Shown one piece after another: positions 34,167-43,457 of a stretch of 64,000 nt of DNA. The DNA is from Mycobacterium paraseoulense (GTDB lineage Bacteria; Actinomycetota; Actinomycetes; Mycobacteriales; Mycobacteriaceae): contig NZ_AP022619.1 in assembly GCF_010731655.1 (NCBI RefSeq), positions 5,146,001-5,210,000 on the forward strand, written 5' to 3'. The notes under the pieces were generated by a model. That model saw nothing but the letters and a program-made list of their open reading frames with translations, was not told the origin of the DNA and did no database searches. The stretch's first letter is position 1, and each line of letters opens with the position of its first letter. Made by a program: the position numbers and the translations under genes.

Positions 34167-35408
34167 TCAGCGATGCTGGGGCCGGCGGTTCATCGCGCGC
34201 GCCACCATGATCAGACTGAACACGATGATCGTTCCGATGACGGCGACGCCCACCCGCACCGGCAACGCATCGGCCGACGGCAGCAGGCCGGCGGCCTGCG
34301 CGCCGTTGCCCTGTCGGTCGGCGGCGCTGTCGCGTTTGGCGGGGGCCAGCGATGGGTCGGGCTCGATCAGATTGCCGACCTGGGTGCCCTGCGGCGTGCT
34401 GAACCCGTAGTCGAGCAGGTGCGCCGCCTGCTCCCACGGGGCGATCGGCTGCCGCGTGCCGTGCAACAGCACCGCCATCAGGCGCCGCCCGTTGTGGTTG
34501 GCCGCACCGACGAAGGTTTGGCCCGCGTCGTCGGTGTAACCGGTCTTGCCGCCCAGGGCGCCCGGGTACTTGTAGAGCAGCTGGTTGTCGTTTTCCAACT
34601 CGTAGCCGGGGTGGTCGCCGTGGCCGGGGAAGTCGAACGTCCGCGTCGCCACGATGTCGGCGAAAGTCGGGTTCTGCCAGGCGTAGCGGTAGAACAGGCC
34701 GATGTCGTAGGCCGAGGTGCTCATGCCGGGCCCGTCCAGCCCGGACGGCGTCGCGACCCGGGTGTCCTTGCCGCCGAGCTTGGCGGCCAGCACGTTGATC
34801 TTCTCCACCGCCTGCTGCATGCCGCCGAGTTGCATGGCCAGCGCGTGCGCGGCGTCGTTGCCGGAGTGCATGAGCAGGCCGTGCAGCAGCTGGTTGACGG
34901 TGAACACCCCGCCTTCTTCGACACCGACCTTGGTGCCCTCGGCGGCCGCGTCTTCCGCGGTGCCGGGAACCGACTTGTTCAGGTTGAGCGCGTTGATGGA
35001 CGCCATCGCGACGAGCACCTTGATGATGCTGGCGGGGCGGTGACGGCCGTGCGGGTCCTTGGCCGCGATCACCGCGCCGCTGTCCAGGTCCGCCACCAGC
35101 CACGCGTCGACGGAGACGTCGGTCGGCAGCGCCGGCGTATCGGGGGCGGCGACGATGCCGCAGCCGCCCAGCGCGTCGCCGCCGACCGGCTTGGCGGGCA
35201 CCGCGAGCGGTATCGGCGGATCGCCGGCTTGGGGCACCTCCGAGGAATCCACCGCGGGCGGGGTGTTCACCTTGAATGGGCAGTTCGCGGGGGCGGCGTT
35301 GGGTTCGGCGCCGGGCTCGGCGCTCGCGATCGGCGCGGCGAATGCCACCGGAGCGGCCGTCAGGAAAAGGGTCGCTGCCAGGCATGATGCGGAACGTAGC
35401 AAGTCCAT
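34167..35408 (-). CDS. dacB1: D-alanyl-D-alanine carboxypeptidase (DacB1)
   Basis: A 413-residue penicillin-binding protein of the S11 family that trims the terminal D-Ala of peptidoglycan stem peptides outside the membrane. A signal peptide (about residues 1-30) is followed by the catalytic motifs SIIK (Ser127-Lys130), SGN (182-184) and KTG (288-290). A C-terminal transmembrane helix (about 385-405) ends in a short basic tail, giving a membrane-anchored form. Length is near that of Rv3330. It sits between the two MFS-MmpL cassettes, followed on the same strand by mmpS after 140 bp. Confidence 0.95.
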   Translation of the reverse strand: MDLLRSASCLAATLFLTAAPVAFAAPIASAEPGAEPNAAPANCPFKVNTPPAVDSSEVPQAGDPPIPLAVPAKPVGGDALGGCGIVAAPDTPALPTDVSVDAWLVADLDSGAVIAAKDPHGRHRPASIIKVLVAMASINALNLNKSVPGTAEDAAAEGTKVGVEEGGVFTVNQLLHGLLMHSGNDAAHALAMQLGGMQQAVEKINVLAAKLGGKDTRVATPSGLDGPGMSTSAYDIGLFYRYAWQNPTFADIVATRTFDFPGHGDHPGYELENDNQLLYKYPGALGGKTGYTDDAGQTFVGAANHNGRRLMAVLLHGTRQPIAPWEQAAHLLDYGFSTPQGTQVGNLIEPDPSLAPAKRDSAADRQGNGAQAAGLLPSADALPVRVGVAVIGTIIVFSLIMVARAMNRRPQHR

Positions 35409-35543
35409 TGCTTGTGCAGACTAGGCGATCGCGGGCCCGATCCGGGGGAGCCGCGCTGTGACTGGTGGGGCGCAAGTTGCAAGCTGGTCGCTGCGCGGCG
35501 GCCGCGTGAAGCCCCTACACTGGCGGCTATTCCAAACGGTGGG

Positions 35544-35837
35544 TTGTGGTCTCGGCTGCGGGCGTCCCGCGATGGTAGCGGCGCGCCCGACCTGCGACCG
35601 CTGAAACACCTGATCAAGCAGGTCGAAAAGGCGACGCAGGTTCGCCGCTCGGGGCTCGACCGGGTGTTGACCGAGTTGAAGGCGCATCGTGATGGCACAC
35701 ACGACGCCGACCTGCGTTCCGCGCTCACCTGGCTGTGCAACGCCGTGGCGCGGTTTCTGAACGAGCCGACGGCTCAGCGAGCCCGGGAGATGTCGTTGGC
35801 CGCCTACGAGGTGAATCGGACCCTCGCGGCCGGCTGA
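35544..35837 (+). CDS. Small helical hypothetical protein
   Basis: The open frame encodes a charged, probably all-helical protein (HLIKQVEKATQVRRSGLDRVLTELKAHRD, then LTWLCNAVARFLNE). I do not recognise a family. No ATG or GTG fits well. TTG 35544 (97 residues) is proposed because coding-like composition begins about there, and the frame is open from 35412. It is divergent from dacB1 and ends only 12 bp before the palindromic operator of the second MFS gene. It has no counterpart in front of the first cassette. Existence and start are both uncertain. Confidence 0.45.
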   Translation: MWSRLRASRDGSGAPDLRPLKHLIKQVEKATQVRRSGLDRVLTELKAHRDGTHDADLRSALTWLCNAVARFLNEPTAQRAREMSLAAYEVNRTLAAG

Positions 35838-35849
35838 GCCGCTGCCGCC

Positions 35850-35900
35850 GTCCCCCGATCGGGGGACCCGCGATTCGTCCGCCGGTGTCCGATCGGGGGA
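35850..35900 (+). promoter_or_regulatory. Palindromic operator pair, copy B, upstream of the second MFS gene
   Basis: The same perfect palindrome GTCCCCCGATCGGGGGAC (35850-35867) is followed by TCCGATCGGGGGA (35888-35900), centred 34 bp downstream as in copy A. The shared element TGTTCAGCGCCCATA (35911-35925) and then ATG 35937 follow. The rest of the intergenic sequence has diverged, so the palindromes stand out as conserved. Confidence 0.7.
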
Positions 35901-35936
35901 TAGTTTTGCCTGTTCAGCGCCCATAGCCTCGGTGTC

Positions 35937-37178
35937 ATGGCCGGATTGCTCGAGGGGGTCCCAGCGCAGACGAACCCGTTCCCGCGCCTGCCCTCCCAGG
36001 GCGCCTTTTACACGGCCGGGATGCAGTTCAGCAATGGCGCGGTGGTGCTGCCGTTCATCTGCGCACACCTGGGTCTCACCTGGCTGGCCGCGCTGCTGTT
36101 TCCGGCCTACGGCCTGGGCTCGATCGTGGGAAATTCGGTGTCGCCGGCGGTGCTGCGGCGAGTCGGCCAGATGCGACACCTGCTGCTGGCGGCGATGGCG
36201 GCGAGCGCGGCCGCGCTGATCTTGTGTGACGCCCTGATCGCCTGGAATGGCGTGCTCGCGGCGGCGGTATTCCTGCTGACGAGCGCCGGGGGCGGGGTGA
36301 TCGTCGCGGTATCCAATATCGCCTGCCCCGACACGACCTCCGGCAAGATCTCCGCCTTGAAGCTGCTGGTGGTCCAGGGGGCCATCGCCTCGGTGGTGGC
36401 CACCGTCGCCGCGGTGTTCGTCGTGCCGGGGCTGGCCACCGGCGACAAGATGGCGTTGCACCGCGATCTGCTGGGTCTGGGCGCGTTCGGACTGGCCGCC
36501 TCCGGCTTCGCGGCCCTGTTCGTCGGCCCGGCGCGGCCCACGTCAATCGCCCCACGGATGTCCGTCCGGGACACCTGCAGGCAGGGCTTCGGGGTCGCCC
36601 GCGCCCAGCCGTGGTTTCGCCGGTATGTGATCACGTGCCTGTTGTTCGCCCCGCTCACGCTGGGCACCACCTTCTATGCCCTGCGCACCGCGCACCAGAG
36701 CGGCACGTTGCATGTGCTGGTGTTCCTGTCCAGCACCGGACTGGTCGTCGGGTCCGCGCTGTGGCGCAAGGTCTACCAGCTGTTCGGGGTGCGCGGCATG
36801 CTGCTGGGCAGTGCCCTGCTCAGCGCCGCCGGTGGCGTGCTGTGCATCGCGGCCGAGTCGTGCGGCCAGTGGTCGCACATCTGGGCCTACGGCACCGTGT
36901 TCTTACTGGCGACGGTGGCCGCCCTGGCAGTCTTCGCCGCGGCGATCTCGTGGGTCGGCGTGGTGGCGGCCGAACCCCACCGTGGCACGCTGATCGGCTT
37001 TTGTTCGACGCTGCTTGCCATCGAGACCACGGCGCTGGGAGGAGCGCTCGGCGGCATCGCACAAAACCACTCCACGGTCTGGCCGGTCGGCATCGTCCTC
37101 ATCCTGGCCGTCGCCGCCGCCGTCGCGGCGCTGGGCGCGCCCGCGTCGCGGCCGCGCCCTGCGGCGGTGCCCGCCTAG
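35937..37178 (+). CDS. MFS-like transporter, copy B of the duplicated cassette
   Basis: A 413-residue paralogue of the gene at 29379, with the same helix pattern and the same conserved segments. It lacks the C-terminal extension seen in copy A. Substrate unknown. It converges on the second mmpL with the same shared CTAG stop tetranucleotide (37175-37178) as in copy A, which supports duplication of the whole convergent cassette. Confidence 0.85.
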   Translation: MAGLLEGVPAQTNPFPRLPSQGAFYTAGMQFSNGAVVLPFICAHLGLTWLAALLFPAYGLGSIVGNSVSPAVLRRVGQMRHLLLAAMAASAAALILCDALIAWNGVLAAAVFLLTSAGGGVIVAVSNIACPDTTSGKISALKLLVVQGAIASVVATVAAVFVVPGLATGDKMALHRDLLGLGAFGLAASGFAALFVGPARPTSIAPRMSVRDTCRQGFGVARAQPWFRRYVITCLLFAPLTLGTTFYALRTAHQSGTLHVLVFLSSTGLVVGSALWRKVYQLFGVRGMLLGSALLSAAGGVLCIAAESCGQWSHIWAYGTVFLLATVAALAVFAAAISWVGVVAAEPHRGTLIGFCSTLLAIETTALGGALGGIAQNHSTVWPVGIVLILAVAAAVAALGAPASRPRPAAVPA

Positions 37179-40081
37179 CGCCGGCCTGTCGCCTCCGGCT
37201 TTTCGGGGGGCGTCAGCAACAGGGCGCGCACCAGACGGCGGGTCGCGTAGGGCCGAAGCATCTGGCTGGCGGGGCGCGGGCGCACCCGTTGCGGCCACCA
37301 GAACCAGCGTCCGAGCAGCGCGGCCATCGACGGCGTCATGAACGAACGCACGATCAGGGTGTCGAAGAGCAGGCCCAGGCCGATGGTGGTGCCGATCTGG
37401 CCGATGATGCGCAGATCGCTGAACACGAACAGGGACATGGTGACGGCGAACACCAGGCCGGCGGCGGTCACCACCCCTCCGGTGCCGGCCATCGCGCGGA
37501 TGATTCCCGTGTTCAAGCCGGCGCCGATCTCCTCTTTGAGGCGGGAGATCAGCAACAGGTTGTAGTCCGATCCCACCGCCAGCAGCAGCATCACCGACAT
37601 CGCCAACACCAGCCAGTACAGGTCGACGCCGAGAATGTCCTGCCAGACGAGCACGGACAGGCCGAACGAGGAGCCCAGGGAAACCAGCACGGTTCCGACG
37701 ATGACCGCGGCGGCGATCACGCTTCGGGTGACGATCATCATGATGATCAAGATGAGGCTGATCGCGGCCACGACGGCGATCAGCAGGTCGTAGAGGGCGC
37801 CCTCCTGGAGGTCTTTGAACGTCGCGGCGACACCGCCCATCGAGATCGCGGCGCCCTGCACCGGAGTTCCCTTGACGGCCTCCCGTGCGGCCTGCTGGAT
37901 CGGCTCGACGCGCGAGATGCCCTCGGGCGTCGCGGGATCTCCCTGCAGGGAGATGATGAAGCGGGCCGCCTTGCCGTCCGGCGACAGGAACATCCTCAGG
38001 ACCCGCTGAAAATCCGGACTGTCGAATGCCGACTGGGGCAGGTAGAACGAGTCGTCCACCTGGGCGGCGTCAAAGACCCGGCCCAGTTCGCCGGGGTCCT
38101 TGCTGTTCATCTCCTGCTCCTTGCTGAAGGACGCCAGGGTGCCGTGCCAGACCACCAGCATGTCGCGCATGATCGTCATCGTCGAAAGCATGGGCAGCAT
38201 CTGCGCGCGCATCTGCGGCAAAAGCTTGGTCAAGGTATCCATATCCTTGGCGAGAAATTGCAGCTTCTCGCTCACCTGATCGATGTTGTCGAACGTGTCG
38301 AACACCGACCGGATGGCCCAGCACGCCGGGATGTCGTAGCAATGCCTTTCCCAGTAGAAATAGCTGCCGATCGGCCGGAGGAAATCCGAGAGGTCCGCAA
38401 GGTGATCCCTGATGGTGTCGGTGATGTTCGACATGTCGTGGGTGAGGTGGTCCATGTCGACGGTGTTGTCGACCATCTCGCCCATCAATTGATACATGCG
38501 CTGCATCGCTTCGATCGATGCATCCATCGCGTGCTCCTGGACCAGCATGTCGTCCAGCCGGCCATTCATGAATTGCATGTTCTCGGCGTTCATCACGCCT
38601 TGCATGCTGAGGATGAACGGGATCGACGTGTGCTTGATGGCCGTTCCCAGCGGCCTGGTTATCGCTTTGACCTGTGCGACCCCGGGGCTGTGAAAGATGG
38701 CCTTTGCGACCTTGTCGAGCACCAGCATGTCCACCGGGTTGCGCATGTCGTGATCGGTCTCGAGCAAGAGCACCTCGGGGTTGAGCCGGGCCTGCGAGAA
38801 GTGTCGACCCGCGGCCGCATCGCCGACCAGGGACGGCATGTTGGCCGACATGAACCCGCGCAGATCGTAGGTGGTCTGGTAATTGGGCAATGCCAGCAGG
38901 CCGATGGACGCCACCGCGCACGTTGCGGCTAGCACCGGGCCGGGCCAGCGCACGATCGCGGTGCCCACCCGGCGCCACCGGCGAGTGTTCAGCCGTCGTC
39001 TGGGGTCCAAGAGCTTGAAGAAGCCGGCGACGGTGAGCACCGCCGGTCCGAGCGTGAGCGCGGCGAAGACCGCCACCAACATGCCGACGGCGCAGGGCGC
39101 GCCGAGCGTCTTGAAGTACGGCAGTCGGGCGAGGCTCAGGCAGTACATGGCGCCGGCGATGGTCAAGCCCGAGCCCATGATCACATGGGCGGTCCCGTGA
39201 AACATGGTGAAGAACGCGGCTTTTCGATCGTCGCCCGCGTAGCGCGCCTCGTGGTAACGGCCGAGCATGAATATCGCATAGTCCGTGCTGGCGGCGATGG
39301 CCAGCAGCGTGAGCAGGTTCGTGGCGAAGGTCGAAAGCCCGAAAACGTTGTGGTAGGCGAGGAATGCGACGGCCCCGCGGATCGCCCCCAGGTCGATACC
39401 GACCATGGCGAGGACGAGAACCATGGTGACCACGGACCGGTAGATGAAGAGCAACATCGCCGCGATCACCAAGGTGGTGATCACGGTGACCTTGGCGACG
39501 CTCTGGTCGCCGGCCTCGGTTTGGTCGGCGATTAATGCGTACGGGCCGGTGACATATGCCTTGACCCCGCGCGGCGCCGGTGTGCTGTTCACGACGTGCC
39601 GGACCGCGTGAACCGAGTTGTACGCCTGCGTTTCGTTGTTGCCGACGAGGTAGACCAGGACGTACGCGGCCTTGCCGTCCGCGCTTTGCGATCCCCCGGC
39701 GGTCAGCGGATCACTCCAGAAGTCCTGGATGTGCGCGACGTGCCCGGTGTCCGCCGAAAGCTTGCGCATCAGCTCGGTGTAGAACCGGTGCGCATCGGTA
39801 CCGAGCGGCTTGTCGCCTTCCAGCACAATCGTCACCGCGGTGTTGGAATCAAACTCGCCGAACACCTGACCCACGTGCTTGATCGCCTGGACCGCGGCCG
39901 CGTCTTTCGGGCTCAACGACACCGAGTGCGCTTTTCCGACCACTTCGAGCTGCGGGACGGCGAGATTGAGGATCGCGGTGAGGCCCAGCCATAACAGGAC
40001 GATCGGCACCGCAAAGCGGGTGATCATCCGCGGCAGAAACGGCGCTTTGCCGGCCGGTCCGGCCCCTGGTCCGGTCTTCAC
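37175..40081 (-). CDS. MmpL family RND transporter, copy B
   Basis: A 968-residue MmpL transporter, closely similar to copy A throughout. The first Asp-Tyr pair is at 267-268 and the second near 839-840, so it looks functional. The N-terminus differs: it is Gly/Pro/Lys-rich rather than Thr/Pro-rich. The GTG at 40081 has AAAGGAG 13 bases upstream. No mmpS gene precedes it, so it may use the MmpS encoded at 33589 or work without one (inference). The upstream gap contains the same 17-bp motif found upstream of mmpS. Confidence 0.94.
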   Translation of the reverse strand: MKTGPGAGPAGKAPFLPRMITRFAVPIVLLWLGLTAILNLAVPQLEVVGKAHSVSLSPKDAAAVQAIKHVGQVFGEFDSNTAVTIVLEGDKPLGTDAHRFYTELMRKLSADTGHVAHIQDFWSDPLTAGGSQSADGKAAYVLVYLVGNNETQAYNSVHAVRHVVNSTPAPRGVKAYVTGPYALIADQTEAGDQSVAKVTVITTLVIAAMLLFIYRSVVTMVLVLAMVGIDLGAIRGAVAFLAYHNVFGLSTFATNLLTLLAIAASTDYAIFMLGRYHEARYAGDDRKAAFFTMFHGTAHVIMGSGLTIAGAMYCLSLARLPYFKTLGAPCAVGMLVAVFAALTLGPAVLTVAGFFKLLDPRRRLNTRRWRRVGTAIVRWPGPVLAATCAVASIGLLALPNYQTTYDLRGFMSANMPSLVGDAAAGRHFSQARLNPEVLLLETDHDMRNPVDMLVLDKVAKAIFHSPGVAQVKAITRPLGTAIKHTSIPFILSMQGVMNAENMQFMNGRLDDMLVQEHAMDASIEAMQRMYQLMGEMVDNTVDMDHLTHDMSNITDTIRDHLADLSDFLRPIGSYFYWERHCYDIPACWAIRSVFDTFDNIDQVSEKLQFLAKDMDTLTKLLPQMRAQMLPMLSTMTIMRDMLVVWHGTLASFSKEQEMNSKDPGELGRVFDAAQVDDSFYLPQSAFDSPDFQRVLRMFLSPDGKAARFIISLQGDPATPEGISRVEPIQQAAREAVKGTPVQGAAISMGGVAATFKDLQEGALYDLLIAVVAAISLILIIMMIVTRSVIAAAVIVGTVLVSLGSSFGLSVLVWQDILGVDLYWLVLAMSVMLLLAVGSDYNLLLISRLKEEIGAGLNTGIIRAMAGTGGVVTAAGLVFAVTMSLFVFSDLRIIGQIGTTIGLGLLFDTLIVRSFMTPSMAALLGRWFWWPQRVRPRPASQMLRPYATRRLVRALLLTPPEKPEATGRR
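37203..37588. repeat. Near-identical 386-bp block, copy B (3' end of mmpL)
   Basis: Gap-free counterpart of 30717-31102, with one mismatch seen. The match ends abruptly at the GC-only change at 37589 and starts just inside the stop codon. Another highly similar patch links about 31798-31985 with 38284-38471. Confidence 0.9.
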
Positions 40082-40164
40082 CCTGCCGCGGCTCCTTTAA
40101 GAGGTTCGGCTGAGAGCGCCCATCGCGGCGAACGTACACCTGCGAAGGCCGAGCGCGACTTGTA

Positions 40165-40181
40165 TTTCAGTTAATCGTTAT
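40165..40181 (-). promoter_or_regulatory. Shared motif upstream of mmpL, copy B
   Basis: TTTCAGTTAATCGTTAT, differing at one base from the motif at 34119-34135, lies 84 bp upstream of the mmpL GTG on the minus strand, in the 127-bp gap to the aminotransferase gene. Retention of this AT-rich 17-mer while neighbouring sequence has diverged suggests a binding site or promoter. Confidence 0.5.
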
Positions 40182-40208
40182 GTTTGCCGGCGCTCGCCCG
40201 GGCAGCGG

Positions 40209-41543
40209 CTACACCTCGCGGAGCACGGCGCGCAGGATCGATTCGATGGTGTCGAATTCGGCCTGGCCGCTGATCAGCGGCGGCGCCACCTGGACGACGG
40301 GATCGCCGCGGTCGTCGGCGCGGCAATACAGGCCCGCCTCGAACAGGGCGGGCGACACGTAGCCGTGCAGCAGCCGTTCGCATTCGGCGTCGCTGAACGT
40401 TTCCTTGGTGGCCTTGTCCTTGACCAGCTCGATGCCGTAGAAGTAGCCCTCGCCGCGGACGTCGCCGACGACGGGCAGGTCGTACAGCTTCTCCAGCGTC
40501 GCGCGGAACGCGGGCGCGTGTTGCCTGACGCGGTCGTTGAGGCCCTCGCGCTCGAAGATGTCGAGGTTAGCCAGCGCCACCGCCGTCGAAACCGGGTGTC
40601 CGCCAAAGGTATAGCCGTGCGGAAAGACCGTGGCACCGTCGTTGAACGGTTCGAACAATCGCTCGCTGGCGATCATCGCACCCAGCGGCGAGTAGCCCGA
40701 CGTCAGGCCCTTGGCGCAGGTGATCATGTCGGGCACGTAGCCGAAGTCTCCGATCTCACTGCAGCAGGCGAACATCGAGCCGATCCGGCCGAAGGCGCAG
40801 ATCACCTCGTCGGATACCAGCAGCACGTCGTATTCGTCGCAGATCTGGCGCACCCGTTCGAAATACCCCGGGGGAGGGGGGATCGCGCCGCCCGCGTTCT
40901 GCACCGGTTCCAGGAACACCGCGGCGACGGTCGCCGGGCCCTCGAACTCGATCGCCTCGGCGATCCGGTCGGCGGCCCATTGCCCGAAGGCCTTGGGGTC
41001 GTTGGCAAACGGTTCGGGCGCGCGGTAGAAGTTCGTGTTGGGCACCCGGAAGCCGCCCGGCGTCACCGGTTCGAACGGCGCCTTGTACGCCGGCAGGCCG
41101 GTGATGGCCAGGGCGCCCTGGGTGGTGCCGTGGTAGGCGATCGAGCGCGAAATGACTTTGTGCTTACCGGGTTTGCCGGTCAGCTTGAAATACTGCTTCG
41201 CCAGTTTCCACGCGGTCTCGACGGCCTCGGTCCCGCCGGTGGTGAAGAACACCCGGTTCAAATCACCCGGGGCGTAGCGCGCGAGGCGTTCGGCGAGCTC
41301 GATGGCGGTCGGGGTCGCATAGCCCCACAGCGGGAAGTACGCCAGCGTGCTCGCCTGCCGCGCGGCGACCTCGGCGAGCTCGGTGCGGCCGTGGCCGACC
41401 TGCACGGTGAACAGCCCGGACAGCGCGTCGAGGTAGCTCTTGCCGCGGTCGTCGTAGATGGTGACGCCGTCGCCGCGGACGATGATCGGCGGCGTGATGC
41501 CGGCGCCGTGCCGGGCGAAGTGCAGCCACAGGTGTTCAGTCAT
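40209..41543 (-). CDS. Class III omega-aminotransferase (Rv3329-like)
   Basis: A 444-residue PLP-dependent class III aminotransferase. The PLP Lys is Lys278 in DMITCAKGLTSGYSPLGA. LLVSDEVICAFGR carries the Asp that contacts the pyridine nitrogen, and FFTTGGTEAVETAWKLA binds the phosphate. It most resembles omega-amino acid:pyruvate transaminases; the true amino donor is unknown. The ATG at 41543 is preferred over an upstream in-frame extension that has no similarity. It is divergent from sigJ with only 41 bp between starts. Confidence 0.93.
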   Translation of the reverse strand: MTEHLWLHFARHGAGITPPIIVRGDGVTIYDDRGKSYLDALSGLFTVQVGHGRTELAEVAARQASTLAYFPLWGYATPTAIELAERLARYAPGDLNRVFFTTGGTEAVETAWKLAKQYFKLTGKPGKHKVISRSIAYHGTTQGALAITGLPAYKAPFEPVTPGGFRVPNTNFYRAPEPFANDPKAFGQWAADRIAEAIEFEGPATVAAVFLEPVQNAGGAIPPPPGYFERVRQICDEYDVLLVSDEVICAFGRIGSMFACCSEIGDFGYVPDMITCAKGLTSGYSPLGAMIASERLFEPFNDGATVFPHGYTFGGHPVSTAVALANLDIFEREGLNDRVRQHAPAFRATLEKLYDLPVVGDVRGEGYFYGIELVKDKATKETFSDAECERLLHGYVSPALFEAGLYCRADDRGDPVVQVAPPLISGQAEFDTIESILRAVLREV

Positions 41544-41584
41544 CTCGACCGTGAGCGTAACGCTCGGCGGGCTAGGCTTCGCAT

Positions 41585-42502
41585 ATGACCGGGACCGAAC
41601 AGGTCTCACAATTCGAAGCCCTGCGGCCGCACCTCATGGCGGTCGCCTACCGGCTCACGGGCACGGTGGCCGACGCCGAGGACCTGGTCCAGGAAGCCTG
41701 GCTGCGGTGGGACGGCCAAGAGGCCGAGATCACCGACCTGCGGGCCTGGCTGACGACCGTGGTGAGCCGGCTGGCCCTGGACAAGCTGCGTTCGGCGGCG
41801 CATCGGCGCGAGACCTACACCGGCAACTGGCTGCCGGAGCCGGTGGTGACCGGCCTCGACCGCGCGGATCCGCTGTCGGCCGTGGTGGCCCGCGAGGACG
41901 CCCGGTTCGCGGCGATGGTGGTGCTGGAGCGCCTGTCGCCGGATCAGCGGGTCGCCTTCGTGCTGCACGACGGGTTCGCGGTGCCCTTCGCCGAAGTTGC
42001 CGCCGTGCTGGGCACCAGCGAGGCCGCAGCCCGCCAGCTGGCGTCGCGGGCCCGCAAAGCGGTCGCGGCGGAACCCCCGCCCAAGCCCGACCCGTCGCAC
42101 GACGAGGTGGTGGGACTGCTGATGGCCGCGATGGCCGCCGGCGACCTGGACGCCGTGGTCTCGCTGCTGCATCCCGACGTCACCTTCACCGGCGATTCGA
42201 ATGGCAAGGCGCCCACGGCCGTTCAGGTCATTCGCGGCCCGGACAAGGTGGTCCGGTTCATGCTGGGCCTTGCGCAACGTTACGGACCGGCGATGTTCAC
42301 CTCGTATCAGCTGGGGCTGGTCAACGGCGAACTGGGCATCTACACGGCCGGCTGTCCCGCTTCCGACGGGTATCGGGAGATGTTGCCGCGGATCACCGCG
42401 CTGACCGTGCGCGACGGAAAGGTTTGTGCCCTATGGGATATCGCCAACCCGGACAAGTTCACCGGCTCTCCGCTGCGGTCGATAAGGCCGCCAACCGGAT
42501 AG
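41585..42502 (+). CDS. sigJ: ECF41-type RNA polymerase sigma factor SigJ
   Basis: A 305-residue ECF sigma factor. Region 2 (HLMAVAYRLTGTVADAEDLVQEAWLRW, about 13-42) and region 4 (about 115-165, with LSPDQRVAFVLHDGFAVPFAEVAAVLGTSEAAARQLASRARK) are followed by a SnoaL-like C-terminal domain (about 180-295) ending in NPDKFTGSPLR. This fused domain, acting in place of a separate anti-sigma factor, defines the ECF41 group. No anti-sigma gene is adjacent. ECF41 genes are typically near carboxymuconolactone-decarboxylase-like, oxidoreductase or epimerase genes; one of the first kind lies 1.5 kb away. Confidence 0.94.
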   Translation: MTGTEQVSQFEALRPHLMAVAYRLTGTVADAEDLVQEAWLRWDGQEAEITDLRAWLTTVVSRLALDKLRSAAHRRETYTGNWLPEPVVTGLDRADPLSAVVAREDARFAAMVVLERLSPDQRVAFVLHDGFAVPFAEVAAVLGTSEAAARQLASRARKAVAAEPPPKPDPSHDEVVGLLMAAMAAGDLDAVVSLLHPDVTFTGDSNGKAPTAVQVIRGPDKVVRFMLGLAQRYGPAMFTSYQLGLVNGELGIYTAGCPASDGYREMLPRITALTVRDGKVCALWDIANPDKFTGSPLRSIRPPTG

Positions 42503-43285
42503 CGACCGGCGGCTGGGCGGTCGTGTTCCGGCAAGGGGTCTGACCACCTCGGAGCCCGGATCCAGCAGTGCGCGACACGACTGCTCGACGAGCGCGCGCA
42601 CGCTGTCGATGACGGGTTTGCCCGCGATCTCGGCGTCGAGGACGCCGGAGAGCTCGGCGCAGTCGAGGAGCAGCGCGTCCACGTCGTCGCCGAGCCCGGT
42701 GATGGCCCGCAGGACTTCTCCCGGGAGGGGGACCGGAATCCGTGACCGTCGCAGCGACTCGATGAACCGGTCGATGATCTCCTGATCGCGCGGGCCCGGT
42801 GCCACGACGGCGACCCCTACCTGGCCCAGGCCGCGTTCGTAGGCCGCCGTGGACACCATGACGCTCGACGCGAGCAGGCCAACCCGGCGGACGTTGAGCC
42901 GTTGCAGCGTCCGGGCCGTCGCCTCGACCATCCCGATGCATGCCGGTGCGCCCGCCGCGGGGTCGATCGTGGTGGCATTGCATGCGACGGCGACGACGTC
43001 GGCGCCGCTTCCGGCGAGCGATCGAGATGTCCGGGTCACCAACTGCGGCAACCCCTCCGGGCGCCCGGGCCGGGACAGGCCGGTCGAGGCCGGTCTACCG
43101 GGCTGCCGCTGCACGGTGATGGTGTGCACCATCACGTCCGGACTGGAACCACCCGTCAGCGCCCGATGGTGCTCGCACAGCATCGCGTAAAACTGGGCGG
43201 TGGCGTGGGGGCCCAGCCCGTCCACGACCCCCAGCCGCCGTTGCCGCGCCCGCCGATCCGGTGCCGGGCTCGTCAGTTGGTCCAT
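42431..43285 (-). CDS. Aspartate/glutamate racemase-like protein
   Basis: A 284-residue member of the Asp/Glu racemase superfamily. RRLGVVDGLGPHATAQFYAML matches the N-terminal GxxGGMGPxAT region. The two catalytic cysteines are present in VACNATTIDP and LLLDCAELS. The local context is altered (CNATT instead of CNTAH), so the substrate may differ from Asp or Glu. ATG 43285 starts the homology. The last 72 bp overlap the 3' end of sigJ in antisense, and the C-terminal 24 residues look unlike the family. A third copy of the palindromic operator lies 120-160 bp upstream. Confidence 0.8.
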   Translation of the reverse strand: MDQLTSPAPDRRARQRRLGVVDGLGPHATAQFYAMLCEHHRALTGGSSPDVMVHTITVQRQPGRPASTGLSRPGRPEGLPQLVTRTSRSLAGSGADVVAVACNATTIDPAAGAPACIGMVEATARTLQRLNVRRVGLLASSVMVSTAAYERGLGQVGVAVVAPGPRDQEIIDRFIESLRRSRIPVPLPGEVLRAITGLGDDVDALLLDCAELSGVLDAEIAGKPVIDSVRALVEQSCRALLDPGSEVVRPLAGTRPPSRRSLSGWRPYRPQRRAGELVRVGDIP

Positions 43286-43404
43286 GTCGGTTCTCCCAGT
43301 CGGGTGTCTGATGCGGTGGCCGCATTCGGGTACACGACGACTATCTCCGCTAACCGGGGCGGTGTCTTTCCACCAATCGGTTCGTGCGTCGGCGGAGTTG
43401 GGTT

Positions 43405-43444
43405 TCCCCATTTCGGATGATCGCCGGGTCCGCCGATCGGGGGA
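43405..43444 (-). promoter_or_regulatory. Third copy of the palindromic operator pair
   Basis: TCCGCCGATCGGGGGA (43429-43444) matches the 16-bp core TCCCCCGATCGGGGGA of the MFS-gene operators with one change. Read towards the racemase gene, a degenerate partner TCCGAAATGGGGA (43405-43417) follows, matching TCCGATCGGGGGA at 10 of 13 positions. The centre-to-centre distance is 24 bp instead of 34, a difference of one helical turn. The site is 120-160 bp upstream of the racemase start. Confidence 0.5.
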
Positions 43445-43457
43445 GGGATTTCTTCGG

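Noticed and set aside
29293..40181. Composite transposon or phage origin of the duplicated cassettes
   Set aside because: No transposase, integrase, terminal inverted repeats or target-site duplication could be seen; composition matches the surroundings.
41544..41584. Autoregulatory ECF41 promoter upstream of sigJ
   Set aside because: The 41-bp gap to the aminotransferase gene has no GTCACA-N16-CGTC pattern, only a short GAGCG-TAA-CGCTC inverted repeat.
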